DNA from: Glaciimonas sp. PAMC28666 | Lineage (GTDB): Bacteria; Pseudomonadota; Gammaproteobacteria; Burkholderiales; Burkholderiaceae_D | Direction of reading: 5' to 3' | DNA length: 64,000 nucleotides | Assembly (NCBI RefSeq): GCF_016917355.1 | Contig: NZ_CP070304.1 | Span: 1,984,001 to 2,048,000, forward strand | In this document: piece by piece, positions 18,076-26,722 of the stretch | Layout: each line of letters starts with the position of its first letter | How positions within the stretch are numbered: the first letter of the stretch is position 1 | The notes under the pieces: model-generated | Told to the model about the DNA's origin: nothing | The model's input: the letters and a program-made list of their open reading frames with translations, nothing else | The model's database searches: none | Program-made: the position numbers and the translations under genes

Positions 18076-19467
18076 CTAGTACTTGGTGCTGCGGCGTTTA
18101 ATAAATGCGGACGCGAGCAAACATACCGCAGCGATCCGCAAGATGACGAAAGGGCGAAATAGATAGGCAGGCATACGCATCATATGAAAAACGCTTAGGA
18201 AAACCCCGTACAGCTTTTCGTCCTTCACCACCGCATGATAAAGCAGCGCTTTATACCAATGGAACGAGCGCGCCAGCAATGGACCTTTTTCGCCCCGGAT
18301 CTTTGCCTCCCATAGCAAATCCTCACCGGTGGCCAGCCGCCATGGCCAGACGACCAATGTTGATAGATGCTTTTGGAATTTTTTTGCGAGGCCAGGACGC
18401 ATGGTTGCATTACCGTGTTGGCTGAGAAGTTCACCTAACTTGATCGCTTCCAATACCGCTAACGTCAGGCCCTGCCCGTATTTGGGATTGAAGGCACAGA
18501 ACGCATCTCCCAAAACAACCAGCCCGTCCGGCCACGCTGGCATAAGGTGAAAAGCCCGCAAACGGTTTTCGGTCCGCACGTAGCGATGAATGGCCGAAGT
18601 CATTGCCGATTCTGCCAACAACTGGTCTAGAACGGGATTGCGCAGGCTTGCAGAAAATGCGCGGTAACCCGCTTCCCGGGTCGGAGGCATATCGCCTGCA
18701 GCGCCGTACAAAGTGATCAGCCATTCATGCGACTCGGTATATAAAGCATAAGCTCCACGTGGCGAGTCGGGTGGATCAGCCCATTGATAAAGCGCGCGCC
18801 ATGTCTTCGGTGGTCCTTTAAATGTACAACTCGAATAAGTAATTTTTGGATCCACCACACTCTCTTGAACAGCAGGGAAGCCAATTTCCACGAGCCATGC
18901 GGGCATCGCAGAAAACCGACCAGAGGCGTCGACCACAAAATCCGCTCGCATAAGCCTGGACTGTTCATGGCTTATCGCCGAAAATCTGGTACGCCCCCGC
19001 TGAAGAACACCCACCACCTGGCGCCCCGTGGAATCCATTTGAAGCCCTGTGACCTCAAGTCCATCGCATATATTTACACCAGATATTTCAAGCGCCCGAC
19101 GACGCAGGCATGAATCTAGCAGATGCCTCGTAAACGCTTGTATGTCGATCCCTGATGTTGACGTCGGTATCGGTCCGCATGGTAGCCAGGTACTGACGCC
19201 TTCCCCATGATCAAAAACAGGCGAGCCTGCTAGAGCCAGCTCTGCCCTTAAACCAGGGAAAAGCCCTTCCAGTGCCCGCGCTCCCTTGTTAGTCAAACCA
19301 TGCGCGTGATGCGCCTGTGGCGCTCCCTTATTGCCACGCGCCTCACCGTCAAAAAAATCACGCTCAAGGACTGTTACATGGGTGAAATGGTCAGCCAGCA
19401 CACGCGCGACAGTCAATCCCGCGAAGCCGCCTCCGATAACAATCGCATGATTATTGACAGCATTCAT
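18076..19467 (-). CDS. FAD-dependent monooxygenase, candidate squalene epoxidase
   Basis: 463 residues. An N-terminal Rossmann FAD site (AIVIGGGFAGLTVARVLAD, residues 9-27) precedes the DFVVDASGRFSAMPAWL region and the second FAD motif LVVLGDAFCAFNPKYGQGLTLA. A hydrophobic C-terminus (about 430-455) would anchor it in the membrane. Between a squalene synthase gene and an oxidosqualene-type cyclase gene, the likely reaction is squalene 2,3-epoxidation (inference). The second FAD motif lacks the RHPLTGGGM form of classical squalene epoxidases, so it may be a non-canonical epoxidase or a tailoring enzyme. It starts 88 bp after the SQS stop and ends 19 bp before the cyclase ATG. Confidence 0.75.
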   Translation of the reverse strand: MNAVNNHAIVIGGGFAGLTVARVLADHFTHVTVLERDFFDGEARGNKGAPQAHHAHGLTNKGARALEGLFPGLRAELALAGSPVFDHGEGVSTWLPCGPIPTSTSGIDIQAFTRHLLDSCLRRRALEISGVNICDGLEVTGLQMDSTGRQVVGVLQRGRTRFSAISHEQSRLMRADFVVDASGRFSAMPAWLVEIGFPAVQESVVDPKITYSSCTFKGPPKTWRALYQWADPPDSPRGAYALYTESHEWLITLYGAAGDMPPTREAGYRAFSASLRNPVLDQLLAESAMTSAIHRYVRTENRLRAFHLMPAWPDGLVVLGDAFCAFNPKYGQGLTLAVLEAIKLGELLSQHGNATMRPGLAKKFQKHLSTLVVWPWRLATGEDLLWEAKIRGEKGPLLARSFHWYKALLYHAVVKDEKLYGVFLSVFHMMRMPAYLFRPFVILRIAAVCLLASAFIKRRSTKY

Positions 19468-19555
19468 GAGGCGCTCTCGTTCACTCAGTCGGCTAAGTTT
19501 GTGCGCTCAATCACGATTCCCGGGCGCAGTTTACGGAATTTGCTCTTTGGTCCCA

Positions 19556-20761
19556 TCAACCTTCACATTGACCGATATCGCTCAGGTAAGGAATGGCTCT
19601 TTTTGGCCATGGAAAAGCAGGACGATATGGCGCGCACCACTCTGCGGTTAACGGGGTAAAGGGAAGCTTACGCGTGGCGACAGCAAACAGGCGGCGCAAA
19701 CCAAGATCATTTTTTTCGAAAAGCGTCGTAAATTTAATGATGCGAGCCACTTCTTTACGCGAAACCTTCACCTCCGTACCGTAGGAAAAGTGAGGTCTCT
19801 CGTGCAGATTTCGCAACGTCAATAGCGCTAAACCGGTAGCCCAGAGTATGAAGCGACGAATGCCGGCATGTTTCGCGGGAATCTGTAGCGCAAATTCCAG
19901 CGCCTGGCAAAGATGCGCATGGGCGATCCCGATCAATTCGGTCATAACCATGGCGTAGTTCGCACTTTGTCCACCGGGACTCAGGGTTGCCGGATGCACT
20001 CCTTGGGCCGCCAACATATCCTGCGGTAACCAGCAGATGTCGCGCTCACGATCCTCCCACTGATCCTTGAGAATATTGGTAATCTGGAGTCCGTGACCGA
20101 ACGATACGGACATCGGTAACATCAGTTTGCGCTGAGATACCATGTCTGGCGCGAAATCGATGATCAAAGCAGTCAACATTTCTCCCACCACGCCCGCCAC
20201 GCAATAGCAGTAACAATCGAGATCGTGCAGGGTAGCGAGCCCGTTCAGGCTGGCATTCCGTTGAAACTCGACCATACCGCGTGACATTACCTTTAAGCAC
20301 CGTACTATCGCAGCTCGTTGGGCCGGTCTCAAGGTAGCCGTAATGTGAAGTACAAGCGGCAGTTGCTTTAGCAGGTCGCGCTCGGCGTCCAGCGTTTGCG
20401 CGGAAAGCAAAGGTGCCACTTCATTTGCGAATGCACCTGCATCGCGCTGACCGGTCACGACGTCGACAAAGGCTGCTTCGTAATGGTATTTTTGCGCAAC
20501 TGTGAGCGCCGGCTCGTCTTCGATGGTATCGGCAATGCGGCATAACAAGTACGCATTTGACACGGCACGGCATAAATCCGGAGGCAATTGTGGAATGGTT
20601 AGTGCAAACGTTCTTGATACCTTGAGCAGGATTTCAGCTTGAAAAGCTGCTGCTTTGCTTTGCAACGAGACGCAATCGTCGGCACATTCGCCCATTCCGC
20701 ACTCTCCATTATATTGTTGGCTGGGAGATGGTAAGCGCGGAAGGTTGAATAACGCTTCCAC
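19556..20761 (-). CDS. Squalene synthase (SQS type)
   Basis: 401 residues, squalene/phytoene synthase fold. The two aspartate-rich magnesium motifs are DTIED (residues 78-82) and DQWED (233-237). SRTFALTIPQLP marks the first substrate-binding helix, and DLDCYCYCVAGVVGEMLTAL resembles the single-enzyme squalene synthases of eukaryotes and of sterol- or hopanoid-making bacteria such as Methylococcus, not the HpnC/HpnD pair. It joins two farnesyl diphosphates to squalene, presumably using NADPH. The first 22 residues are not conserved, and Met23 is an alternative start. It is the first gene of the cassette. Confidence 0.85.
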   Translation of the reverse strand: MEALFNLPRLPSPSQQYNGECGMGECADDCVSLQSKAAAFQAEILLKVSRTFALTIPQLPPDLCRAVSNAYLLCRIADTIEDEPALTVAQKYHYEAAFVDVVTGQRDAGAFANEVAPLLSAQTLDAERDLLKQLPLVLHITATLRPAQRAAIVRCLKVMSRGMVEFQRNASLNGLATLHDLDCYCYCVAGVVGEMLTALIIDFAPDMVSQRKLMLPMSVSFGHGLQITNILKDQWEDRERDICWLPQDMLAAQGVHPATLSPGGQSANYAMVMTELIGIAHAHLCQALEFALQIPAKHAGIRRFILWATGLALLTLRNLHERPHFSYGTEVKVSRKEVARIIKFTTLFEKNDLGLRRLFAVATRKLPFTPLTAEWCAPYRPAFPWPKRAIPYLSDIGQCEG

Positions 20762-20807
20762 ATTATTGCCCCAAAACCGGGCTTAACCTGATGGTCGATC
20801 CAATAAT

Positions 20808-20819
20808 CAGGTTCTCATT
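20808..20819 (-). repeat. Right copy of a 12-bp inverted repeat flanking the triterpene cassette
   Basis: CAGGTTCTCATT on the plus strand, the exact reverse complement of 15995-16006. It lies 47 bp upstream of the squalene synthase start, in its promoter region. It may be a shared operator or a scar of cassette insertion; no target-site duplication was found. Confidence 0.4.
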
Positions 20820-20924
20820 TTGGATAAGCTTAACGCGTTTTAGTTCTCTGTGGAAATATTTATTAAAGAATACTTGCGTGCAGCGAGGTAAAGAAAGACA
20901 GCGGAAAACGTCTATTTGCGCTGG

Positions 20925-22094
20925 TTAATCACCCGCAGTTAACGCTAAGCTGCTTCGTCCCATAGACGCCGACCAAATGGTCAGACCCAGCGCCAGAAGG
21001 ACCATCAATACGCCAACGAACGGCAAAACAGTTAATTGAAAACCGGCTCCAATCGCAAGGCCCCCAAACCAGGCCCCTGTTGCGTTGCCAAGATTGAAGG
21101 CGCCCTGATTCAAGGTGGCAGCCAGATTCGGCGCTTCGATAGCGCGATCTACGACCAAAACCTGCAACGGTGGCACGATAGCAAATGCCAGTACACCCCA
21201 CACAAAAATCGTCGCAACTGCGGCAACCGGCGTATGCATGGTGACCGAAAACACCGTCAGCACAACGGCTAGCGCTACTAAAAAGGCAATAAGCGACGGT
21301 AATAGCCGCCAATCTGCCAGTTTTCCGCCAAGCGCACTGCCGACAGTCAGGCCGACGCCGAAGATCAGTAACACCAGCGTTACCGCATGCGGGGTTAAGC
21401 CGGTAACGTCTTCTAAGATTGGCGTGATGTACGTAAACACTGAAAATAAACTAGCCGAAGCCAGCGCGCTGATGGCCAGTACCATCAGGACCTGACGGTC
21501 AGCGAGGACACGAAACTCCTGGAGCAAACTACTTTTTTGCATCACGATCTGTTTTGGGAGCCAGGCCGCCAGCGCCATGACGGCTAACACACCAATGACC
21601 GTTACCGCCCAGAACGTCGACCGCCAGCCCAGTAGCTGGCCCAAAGCAGTACCGAAAGGCACACCCAATACGTTTGCCAGAGTCAGCCCCGCAAACATTA
21701 AGGCAATCGCCTGCGCCCGCCGATTCGGCGCTACCAAACCGGCCGCCACGACGGAGCCGATGCCGAAAAAGGCGCCATGACAAAACGCTGTGACCACCCG
21801 CGCCACCATTAGCACCGTGTAATTAGGTGACAGTGCGCACAATATATTACCGACGATGAACAATCCCATGAGACTTAACAACGCGGTACGACGCGGCATG
21901 TTAGCGGTAACAATGGCGATAATGGGCGCGCCAATGGTAACGCCAAGCGCGTAGCCCGTGACCAGCATCCCGGCGGCCGGAATCGACACTCCCAGATCCT
22001 GCGCCACATTAGGCAACAAGCCCATGATGACGAACTCAGTGGTACCGATACCAAAAGCGGCAACGGCCAGGGCAAATAAAGGCAAGGACATCAT
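20925..22094 (-). CDS. MFS transporter, AraJ/YdhP-like (DHA1 family)
   Basis: 389 residues with about 12 hydrophobic helices. The opening FALAVAAFGIGTTEFVIMGLLPNVAQDLGVS is characteristic of the AraJ/YdhP group of proton-driven drug or sugar exporters, and GYALGVTIGAPIIAIVTANMPRRTAL carries the motif between helices 2 and 3. It lies 163 bp upstream of the squalene synthase on the same strand, so a shared transcript is possible but not shown. The substrate is unknown. Confidence 0.88.
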   Translation of the reverse strand: MMSLPLFALAVAAFGIGTTEFVIMGLLPNVAQDLGVSIPAAGMLVTGYALGVTIGAPIIAIVTANMPRRTALLSLMGLFIVGNILCALSPNYTVLMVARVVTAFCHGAFFGIGSVVAAGLVAPNRRAQAIALMFAGLTLANVLGVPFGTALGQLLGWRSTFWAVTVIGVLAVMALAAWLPKQIVMQKSSLLQEFRVLADRQVLMVLAISALASASLFSVFTYITPILEDVTGLTPHAVTLVLLIFGVGLTVGSALGGKLADWRLLPSLIAFLVALAVVLTVFSVTMHTPVAAVATIFVWGVLAFAIVPPLQVLVVDRAIEAPNLAATLNQGAFNLGNATGAWFGGLAIGAGFQLTVLPFVGVLMVLLALGLTIWSASMGRSSLALTAGD

Positions 22095-22290
22095 GTGAGG
22101 ATCAATCTGGAAACGGGGTCAACAATAGTGAGTAACGCAACCGGAAACAACCATCACGACCACCAGAGGCACAGTAGGAAAACAGTGCAAGACGCGATTA
22201 TAACAATGCGAAATGTTTTCTGCTGAGCACAGGAAGAACCGGTCACGCGCCGACCGGATGCTATTCCGTAATCGCTAAAATCCGGCAAAA

Positions 22291-22318
22291 AAACAGGACC
22301 GAAAAATCGGTCCTGTTT
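22291..22318 (-). terminator. Intrinsic terminator downstream of gabD
   Basis: A perfect 12-bp stem, AAACAGGACCGA / TCGGTCCTGTTT with a 4-nt loop. On the minus strand it is followed by a run of seven T. It is 56 bp after the gabD stop. Confidence 0.9.
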
Positions 22319-22373
22319 CCTATGGTTTGCGTTATTTCAGCCTGCTGTTCTGACGGCGGTAACTTTTATAAAG

Positions 22374-23828
22374 TTATATGCCGCCCATGCATAGATATTT
22401 AATCACCTGATAATCTTCAATTCCATATTTGGACCCTTCGCGGCCCAGACCGGATTGCTTCACGCCGCCAAATGGCGCGACTTCAGTAGAAATCAGGCCC
22501 GTGTTAATACCGACGATCCCGCTCTCCAACGCTTCTGCCACGCGCCAGATACGCCCGATATCGCGTGAATAAAAATAGCTCGCCAGTCCGAATTCTGTAT
22601 CGTTGGCCATTGCGACGACTTCGTCGTCGGTTGTAAAGCGGAACAACGGTGCCATCGGGCCAAAGGTTTCTTCACGCGCCACCACCATATCGGAAGTGAC
22701 ATCGGCCAAAATCGTCGGCTCAAAAAAACTATGTCCCAACGCATGACGCTTGCCGCCCGCGAGGATGCGCGCGCCTTTGCTTAATGCATCGGCGATGTGC
22801 TGCTCGACTTTTTGCACCGCTTTTTGATCAATCAGCGGTCCCTGCGTGACGCCCTCTTGCTGGCCGTCGCCGACCTTCAGTTTCGCCACGGCAGCCACCA
22901 GTTTTTGGGCAAACGCGTCGTACACGCCAGCCTGCACGTATAGACGGTTGGCACAGACGCAGGTTTGCCCGGCATTCCGATATTTGGACGCCATGGCCCC
23001 TTCGACGGCGGCGTCCAGGTCGGCGTCATCAAAGACGATGAACGGGGCATTCCCGCCCAATTCCAGCGAGAGCTTTTTGATGGTAGGTGCACATTGCTCC
23101 ATCAACAGACGGCCCACGCCGGTCGATCCGGTGAACGTCAGCTTACGCACAATCGGGTTACTGGTCATTTCTGCACCGATGACACGGGCAGCGCCAGTGA
23201 CAACGCTAAATATTCCTGCAGGAACACCGGCACGTTCGGCCAATACGGCCAGCGCCAGTGCCGAGAATGGGGTCGACTCTGCCGGCTTTAGCACCATCGG
23301 ACAGCCTGCCGCAAGGGCCGGGCCGACTTTGCGCGTAATCATCGCCGCGGGAAAATTCCATGGCGTAATCGCGGCGCAGACGCCAATTGGCTCTTTGATC
23401 ACGACGATGCGATTGTTGGGCGAGGTCGACGGGATGGTATCGCCACCGGCACGTTTGCCTTCCTCGGCAAACCATTCGATGAACGAGGCAGCGTACGTGA
23501 TTTCACCCTTGGCTTCGGCCAGCGGTTTGCCTTGTTCGGTGGTCATGATTAAGGCCAGATCATCGGCGTTGGCCAGCATTAGATCGTTCCATTTACGTAG
23601 AACAACGCTGCGCTCTTTGGCCGTTTTGCTCCGCCATGCCTTCCAGGCATCGTTCGCGGCCACAATCGCACGTCTGGTTTCAGCCGCCCCCATCATCGGC
23701 ACGGTGCCGATCGTCTCGCCGTTGGCGGGGTTGGTGACGGGGAATGTCTCTCCGTTATCCGCATCGGACCAGATTCCGTTGATATAACCTTGCTGGCGAA
23801 ATAAAGTAGGGTCTTTCAATTGCAACAT
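22374..23828 (-). CDS. gabD: NADP-dependent succinate-semialdehyde dehydrogenase
   Basis: 484 residues, aldehyde dehydrogenase superfamily. It oxidises succinate semialdehyde to succinate in 4-aminobutyrate breakdown. The catalytic Glu is in LELGGNAPFIVFDDADLD and the catalytic Cys in NAGQTCVCANRLYVQ. ITPWNFPAAMITRKVGPALAAG, KLTFTGSTGVGR and the C-terminal PFGGVKQSGLGREGSKYG are standard and match GabD closely. Glutarate semialdehyde is a related possible substrate. It is monocistronic, with its own terminator, and divergent from pheC across 369 bp. Confidence 0.92.
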   Translation of the reverse strand: MLQLKDPTLFRQQGYINGIWSDADNGETFPVTNPANGETIGTVPMMGAAETRRAIVAANDAWKAWRSKTAKERSVVLRKWNDLMLANADDLALIMTTEQGKPLAEAKGEITYAASFIEWFAEEGKRAGGDTIPSTSPNNRIVVIKEPIGVCAAITPWNFPAAMITRKVGPALAAGCPMVLKPAESTPFSALALAVLAERAGVPAGIFSVVTGAARVIGAEMTSNPIVRKLTFTGSTGVGRLLMEQCAPTIKKLSLELGGNAPFIVFDDADLDAAVEGAMASKYRNAGQTCVCANRLYVQAGVYDAFAQKLVAAVAKLKVGDGQQEGVTQGPLIDQKAVQKVEQHIADALSKGARILAGGKRHALGHSFFEPTILADVTSDMVVAREETFGPMAPLFRFTTDDEVVAMANDTEFGLASYFYSRDIGRIWRVAEALESGIVGINTGLISTEVAPFGGVKQSGLGREGSKYGIEDYQVIKYLCMGGI

Positions 23829-23952
23829 AATGAACTCCTGTCAGGAAATGCCGACGCGTTGTCGGCCGCAAAATTAACCATCACGATAGCAACAGCGCAA
23901 AAGAATAACGGTACCACGACATAAGGTAAAGAGTCTGACCAGCCCGTTTTCT

Positions 23953-24002
23953 TCATAGCTTGTTCATATAGCTTGTTCATATAGCTTATTTATATAGCTT
24001 AT
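23953..24002. repeat. 13-bp AT-rich tandem repeat between gabD and pheC
   Basis: Three full 13-bp copies, TCATATAGCTTGT (23964), TCATATAGCTTAT (23977) and TTATATAGCTTAT (23990), preceded by an 11-bp partial copy (23953). It sits in the divergent promoter region. The rest of the interval 23829-24197 shows no gene. Confidence 0.8.
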
Positions 24003-24197
24003 TTGATGAGGCGTGCTTTGTCGTATCGCTATACGGCGTGATGCGTGTCATGCACAAAATGTAATACTGTCAGCACGCATCGCGCTAAAATATAAACAGA
24101 AATTTGGTTGGTTTGAAGCCAGCTTTGCCTCCCGGCTTATTTCGCAACTTGTTCGGCAAATAAGCGCAAAACAAAAATTAAACACTTTGGAGATTTT

Positions 24198-24992
24198 GTG
24201 AAAAAAACGCTTTTTTATGCATTCGCGACCCTAACTACCGGTGCCAGCCTCGCGTTGTCCTCATTCGTATGGGCGGGACCAGAAACCGCATCATCCCGTC
24301 TCGATCAAATTTTGCAGACAGGCAAACTGCGTGTCTGCATGACTGGCGACTACAAACCATTCACGTTTTACAAAGCCGACCAAAGCTTTGAAGGCATCGA
24401 TGTTGATCTGGCACAATCATTAGCCAAGACCATCGGTGTTCAGGCACAGTTCGTCAAGACCACGTGGTCAACCCTGACTAACGACTTTTTGGAAAAATGC
24501 GATATCGCGATGGGCGGCGTGTCCGTTACGTTTGACCGCCAGAAGAAAGTCTCGTTTTCTGTCTCTCACATGGTGGACGGCAAATCGGCCATCGCACGCT
24601 GCGGTGATGTCGCCAAATTTCAATCACTCGCTGCAATTGACGTTTCTGGCACCCGCGCTATCGTCAATCCCGGGGGGACCAACGAACGCTTCGCGAAGAC
24701 GCACTTCAAGCAAGCCCAGTTAATTGCGTATCCCGACAACGTGACTATTTTTGACCAGATCGTCGCAGGAAAAGCCGACCTCATGGTCACCGATGCCAGC
24801 GAAACGCTATGGCAGTCAAAATTGCATCCTGAACTATGTGCAATCAATCCGGAGAAACCGCTTCAGTTCGCCGAAAAAGCCTTCATGCTACCGCGTGGGG
24901 ACGTGCCCTTCAAGGAGTTCGTGGACACCTGGATGCATCAATTGAAGGCCACCGGTGAATACGATGCGATAACAAATCATTGGCTAAAATAA
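24198..24992 (+). CDS. pheC: Periplasmic cyclohexadienyl dehydratase
   Basis: 264 residues with a signal peptide (residues 1 to about 26, ending VWA). The fold is that of a family 3 solute-binding protein. SRLDQILQTGKLRVCMTGDYKPFTFY, IAMGGVSVTFDRQKKVSFS, AIVNPGGTNERFAKTHFKQAQLIAYPDNVTIFDQIV and the TDASETLWQSKLHPELCAI segment match the PheC enzyme of Pseudomonas nearly throughout. PheC dehydrates prephenate to phenylpyruvate or arogenate to phenylalanine outside the cytoplasm. A binding protein is a weaker alternative, because no transporter genes are adjacent. GGAG precedes the ATG. Confidence 0.85.
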   Translation: MKKTLFYAFATLTTGASLALSSFVWAGPETASSRLDQILQTGKLRVCMTGDYKPFTFYKADQSFEGIDVDLAQSLAKTIGVQAQFVKTTWSTLTNDFLEKCDIAMGGVSVTFDRQKKVSFSVSHMVDGKSAIARCGDVAKFQSLAAIDVSGTRAIVNPGGTNERFAKTHFKQAQLIAYPDNVTIFDQIVAGKADLMVTDASETLWQSKLHPELCAINPEKPLQFAEKAFMLPRGDVPFKEFVDTWMHQLKATGEYDAITNHWLK

Positions 24993-25030
24993 ATTAGGAT
25001 TAAACACTCTTTTTTAACTAGCGGACCGAC

Positions 25031-25849
25031 TTACTCTGCCTGTGATGTAGCTTCGGATGACCTGCTACGATATTCCAGACGCGGAGCTACTGCGGCCGCC
25101 AACTCTCGTCCCCATGTCGCGGCGCCGATAGCCGACGGATGATATCCGTCGGCTGCCATCAACACCGGATCAGTCAAATTCTGTAACGTGGGCACGCGCG
25201 TTACGGGCATTTGCGACGATAAGTCGCTCACCACCTGCTCAGTGGCCTCATCCAGTTCCTGCGCTTTGAGGCCCAGCACAAAGCGTAACGGTTGCGGTAA
25301 TGCCGGAAACAGATGCAGCGGAGGAACGCCAGCGACAACGATCAGTCGCGGCGATAAATGCAGCTGGATTTTCAGCAAAAGATGCTTCAGTTCGGCCCCG
25401 TAACGCCGACGCGATCGGAATGCCGTGCTGTCATTCACTCCAAATGCAATCAGCACAACGTCAACGTGCTGCAACGCGGACTTGTCCGTGATAAGCGGTA
25501 ACACGGTTTTAATCGCGCTAGACAAAGTCGCCCCGTTCTGCCCCATCGCCTGCCATGCGACCGGACGCGCCAACCGGATTGCCAACGCGGCGGCAAACTG
25601 GCCGGTTATCGCCTCGTAGTGGGTGGCAACGCCGACGCCAGCGACCGGTGATTCACCAAGCGACAACAACTGCAAAGCGGGCGGATTCAATTCCGACTGC
25701 TGGCCTGACAATATCGGTGGCTGTGCCACTCCGCTAGCCTGGCCTAACGCCTCAGGCAAGCGCGGCGTGTTGTTTCGCGTACGCCGCCCCTGGATAATTA
25801 ACCAGGGCAATAGTGGCAGCGCTATTAATTCGGGTAACCATCGTCGCAT
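25031..25849 (-). CDS. SGNH/GDSL family hydrolase
   Basis: 272 residues. Block I is LLSLGESPVAGVG (nucleophilic serine in GES), block III is IAFGVNDSTAF, and block V is DGYHPSAIG with the catalytic Asp-His pair. These define an SGNH esterase or lipase. The N-terminus has a hydrophobic stretch (LPELIALPLLPWLIIQG) that may act as a membrane anchor or signal. The substrate is unknown. It converges with pheC and lies 24 bp downstream of ppk2, so it may be co-transcribed with it. Confidence 0.85.
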   Translation of the reverse strand: MRRWLPELIALPLLPWLIIQGRRTRNNTPRLPEALGQASGVAQPPILSGQQSELNPPALQLLSLGESPVAGVGVATHYEAITGQFAAALAIRLARPVAWQAMGQNGATLSSAIKTVLPLITDKSALQHVDVVLIAFGVNDSTAFRSRRRYGAELKHLLLKIQLHLSPRLIVVAGVPPLHLFPALPQPLRFVLGLKAQELDEATEQVVSDLSSQMPVTRVPTLQNLTDPVLMAADGYHPSAIGAATWGRELAAAVAPRLEYRSRSSEATSQAE

Positions 25850-25873
25850 CCGGACTCTCCTCGAACCAGCTAT

Positions 25874-26680
25874 TTACACTATTTTGATCTTAGCCAAAGC
25901 CGGATTAGCCGCCGGCGGTTTGAGCTTCAGTGTTTGTAACGTCTCGAGCACAACACTCGCTATTGCCAAATTACGGTGGGTCTTGGAATTTGCCGGTATG
26001 ACGTACCACGGCGCGTGATCGGCGTCAGTTGCCTGAATCGCGCTCGAAAACAGATCCTGATAGGCATCCCAGCTTTTTCGCTCTTCTATGTCTTGCGGGT
26101 CAAATTTCCAGTTTTTTTCCGGATCATCAATCCGCTCTTGCAAACGGATGGCTTGCTCGCCCTTCGAGATATGCAGCAAAAATTTTAAAATGGTCGTGCC
26201 GGTTTCAGCCAACATCCGTTCGAAATCCCGAATCTGGGCGTAGCGCCGCTGACATTCGGCGTCATCAATCCAGTCATGAACGCGGGTCACCAGAACATCC
26301 TCATAGTGACTGCGGTTGAACACCGCCATTTCGCCCGCTTGCGGCACTTGCTGATGAATGCGCCAAAGATAATCATGGGCTTTCTCGATCGTGCTCGGTG
26401 CTTTGAAGCCAACGATATTGATTCCTTGTGGGTTCACACCGCTAAAGACACCCTTGACCGCTCCATCCTTTCCGCTGGTATCGATGCCCTGCAGCACCAC
26501 TAACAATTTGTGATGCTGACCAGCATAGAGTAAATCTTGTTGCAGACCGATTTCCGTCGCCAGGCTGATTACTTTGAGTTTATCTTTTTCCTTGTCACCA
26601 CTAGATAACGGTTTGTTATCGGCATCCGCGTCCTTAATCTTGATCTTTTTACTGGCGCGAAACTCACTCTGAGCGGACAT
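25874..26680 (-). CDS. ppk2: Polyphosphate kinase 2 family phosphotransferase
   Basis: 268 residues. Walker A is VVLQGIDTSGKDGAVKGVF (residues 61-79), and the lid and Walker B region includes FNRSHYEDVLVTRVHDWID (121-139) and FLLHISKGEQAIRLQERIDDPEKNWKF. PPK2 enzymes phosphorylate nucleoside mono- or diphosphates using polyphosphate. The short single-domain form fits class I or III; the class, and therefore the nucleotide, cannot be fixed by eye. GGAGG precedes the ATG. Confidence 0.9.
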   Translation of the reverse strand: MSAQSEFRASKKIKIKDADADNKPLSSGDKEKDKLKVISLATEIGLQQDLLYAGQHHKLLVVLQGIDTSGKDGAVKGVFSGVNPQGINIVGFKAPSTIEKAHDYLWRIHQQVPQAGEMAVFNRSHYEDVLVTRVHDWIDDAECQRRYAQIRDFERMLAETGTTILKFLLHISKGEQAIRLQERIDDPEKNWKFDPQDIEERKSWDAYQDLFSSAIQATDADHAPWYVIPANSKTHRNLAIASVVLETLQTLKLKPPAANPALAKIKIV

Positions 26681-26722
26681 GGGAGGTTCCTTTATCAGGT
26701 ATCTTTTAGACTTTTTCGAATA

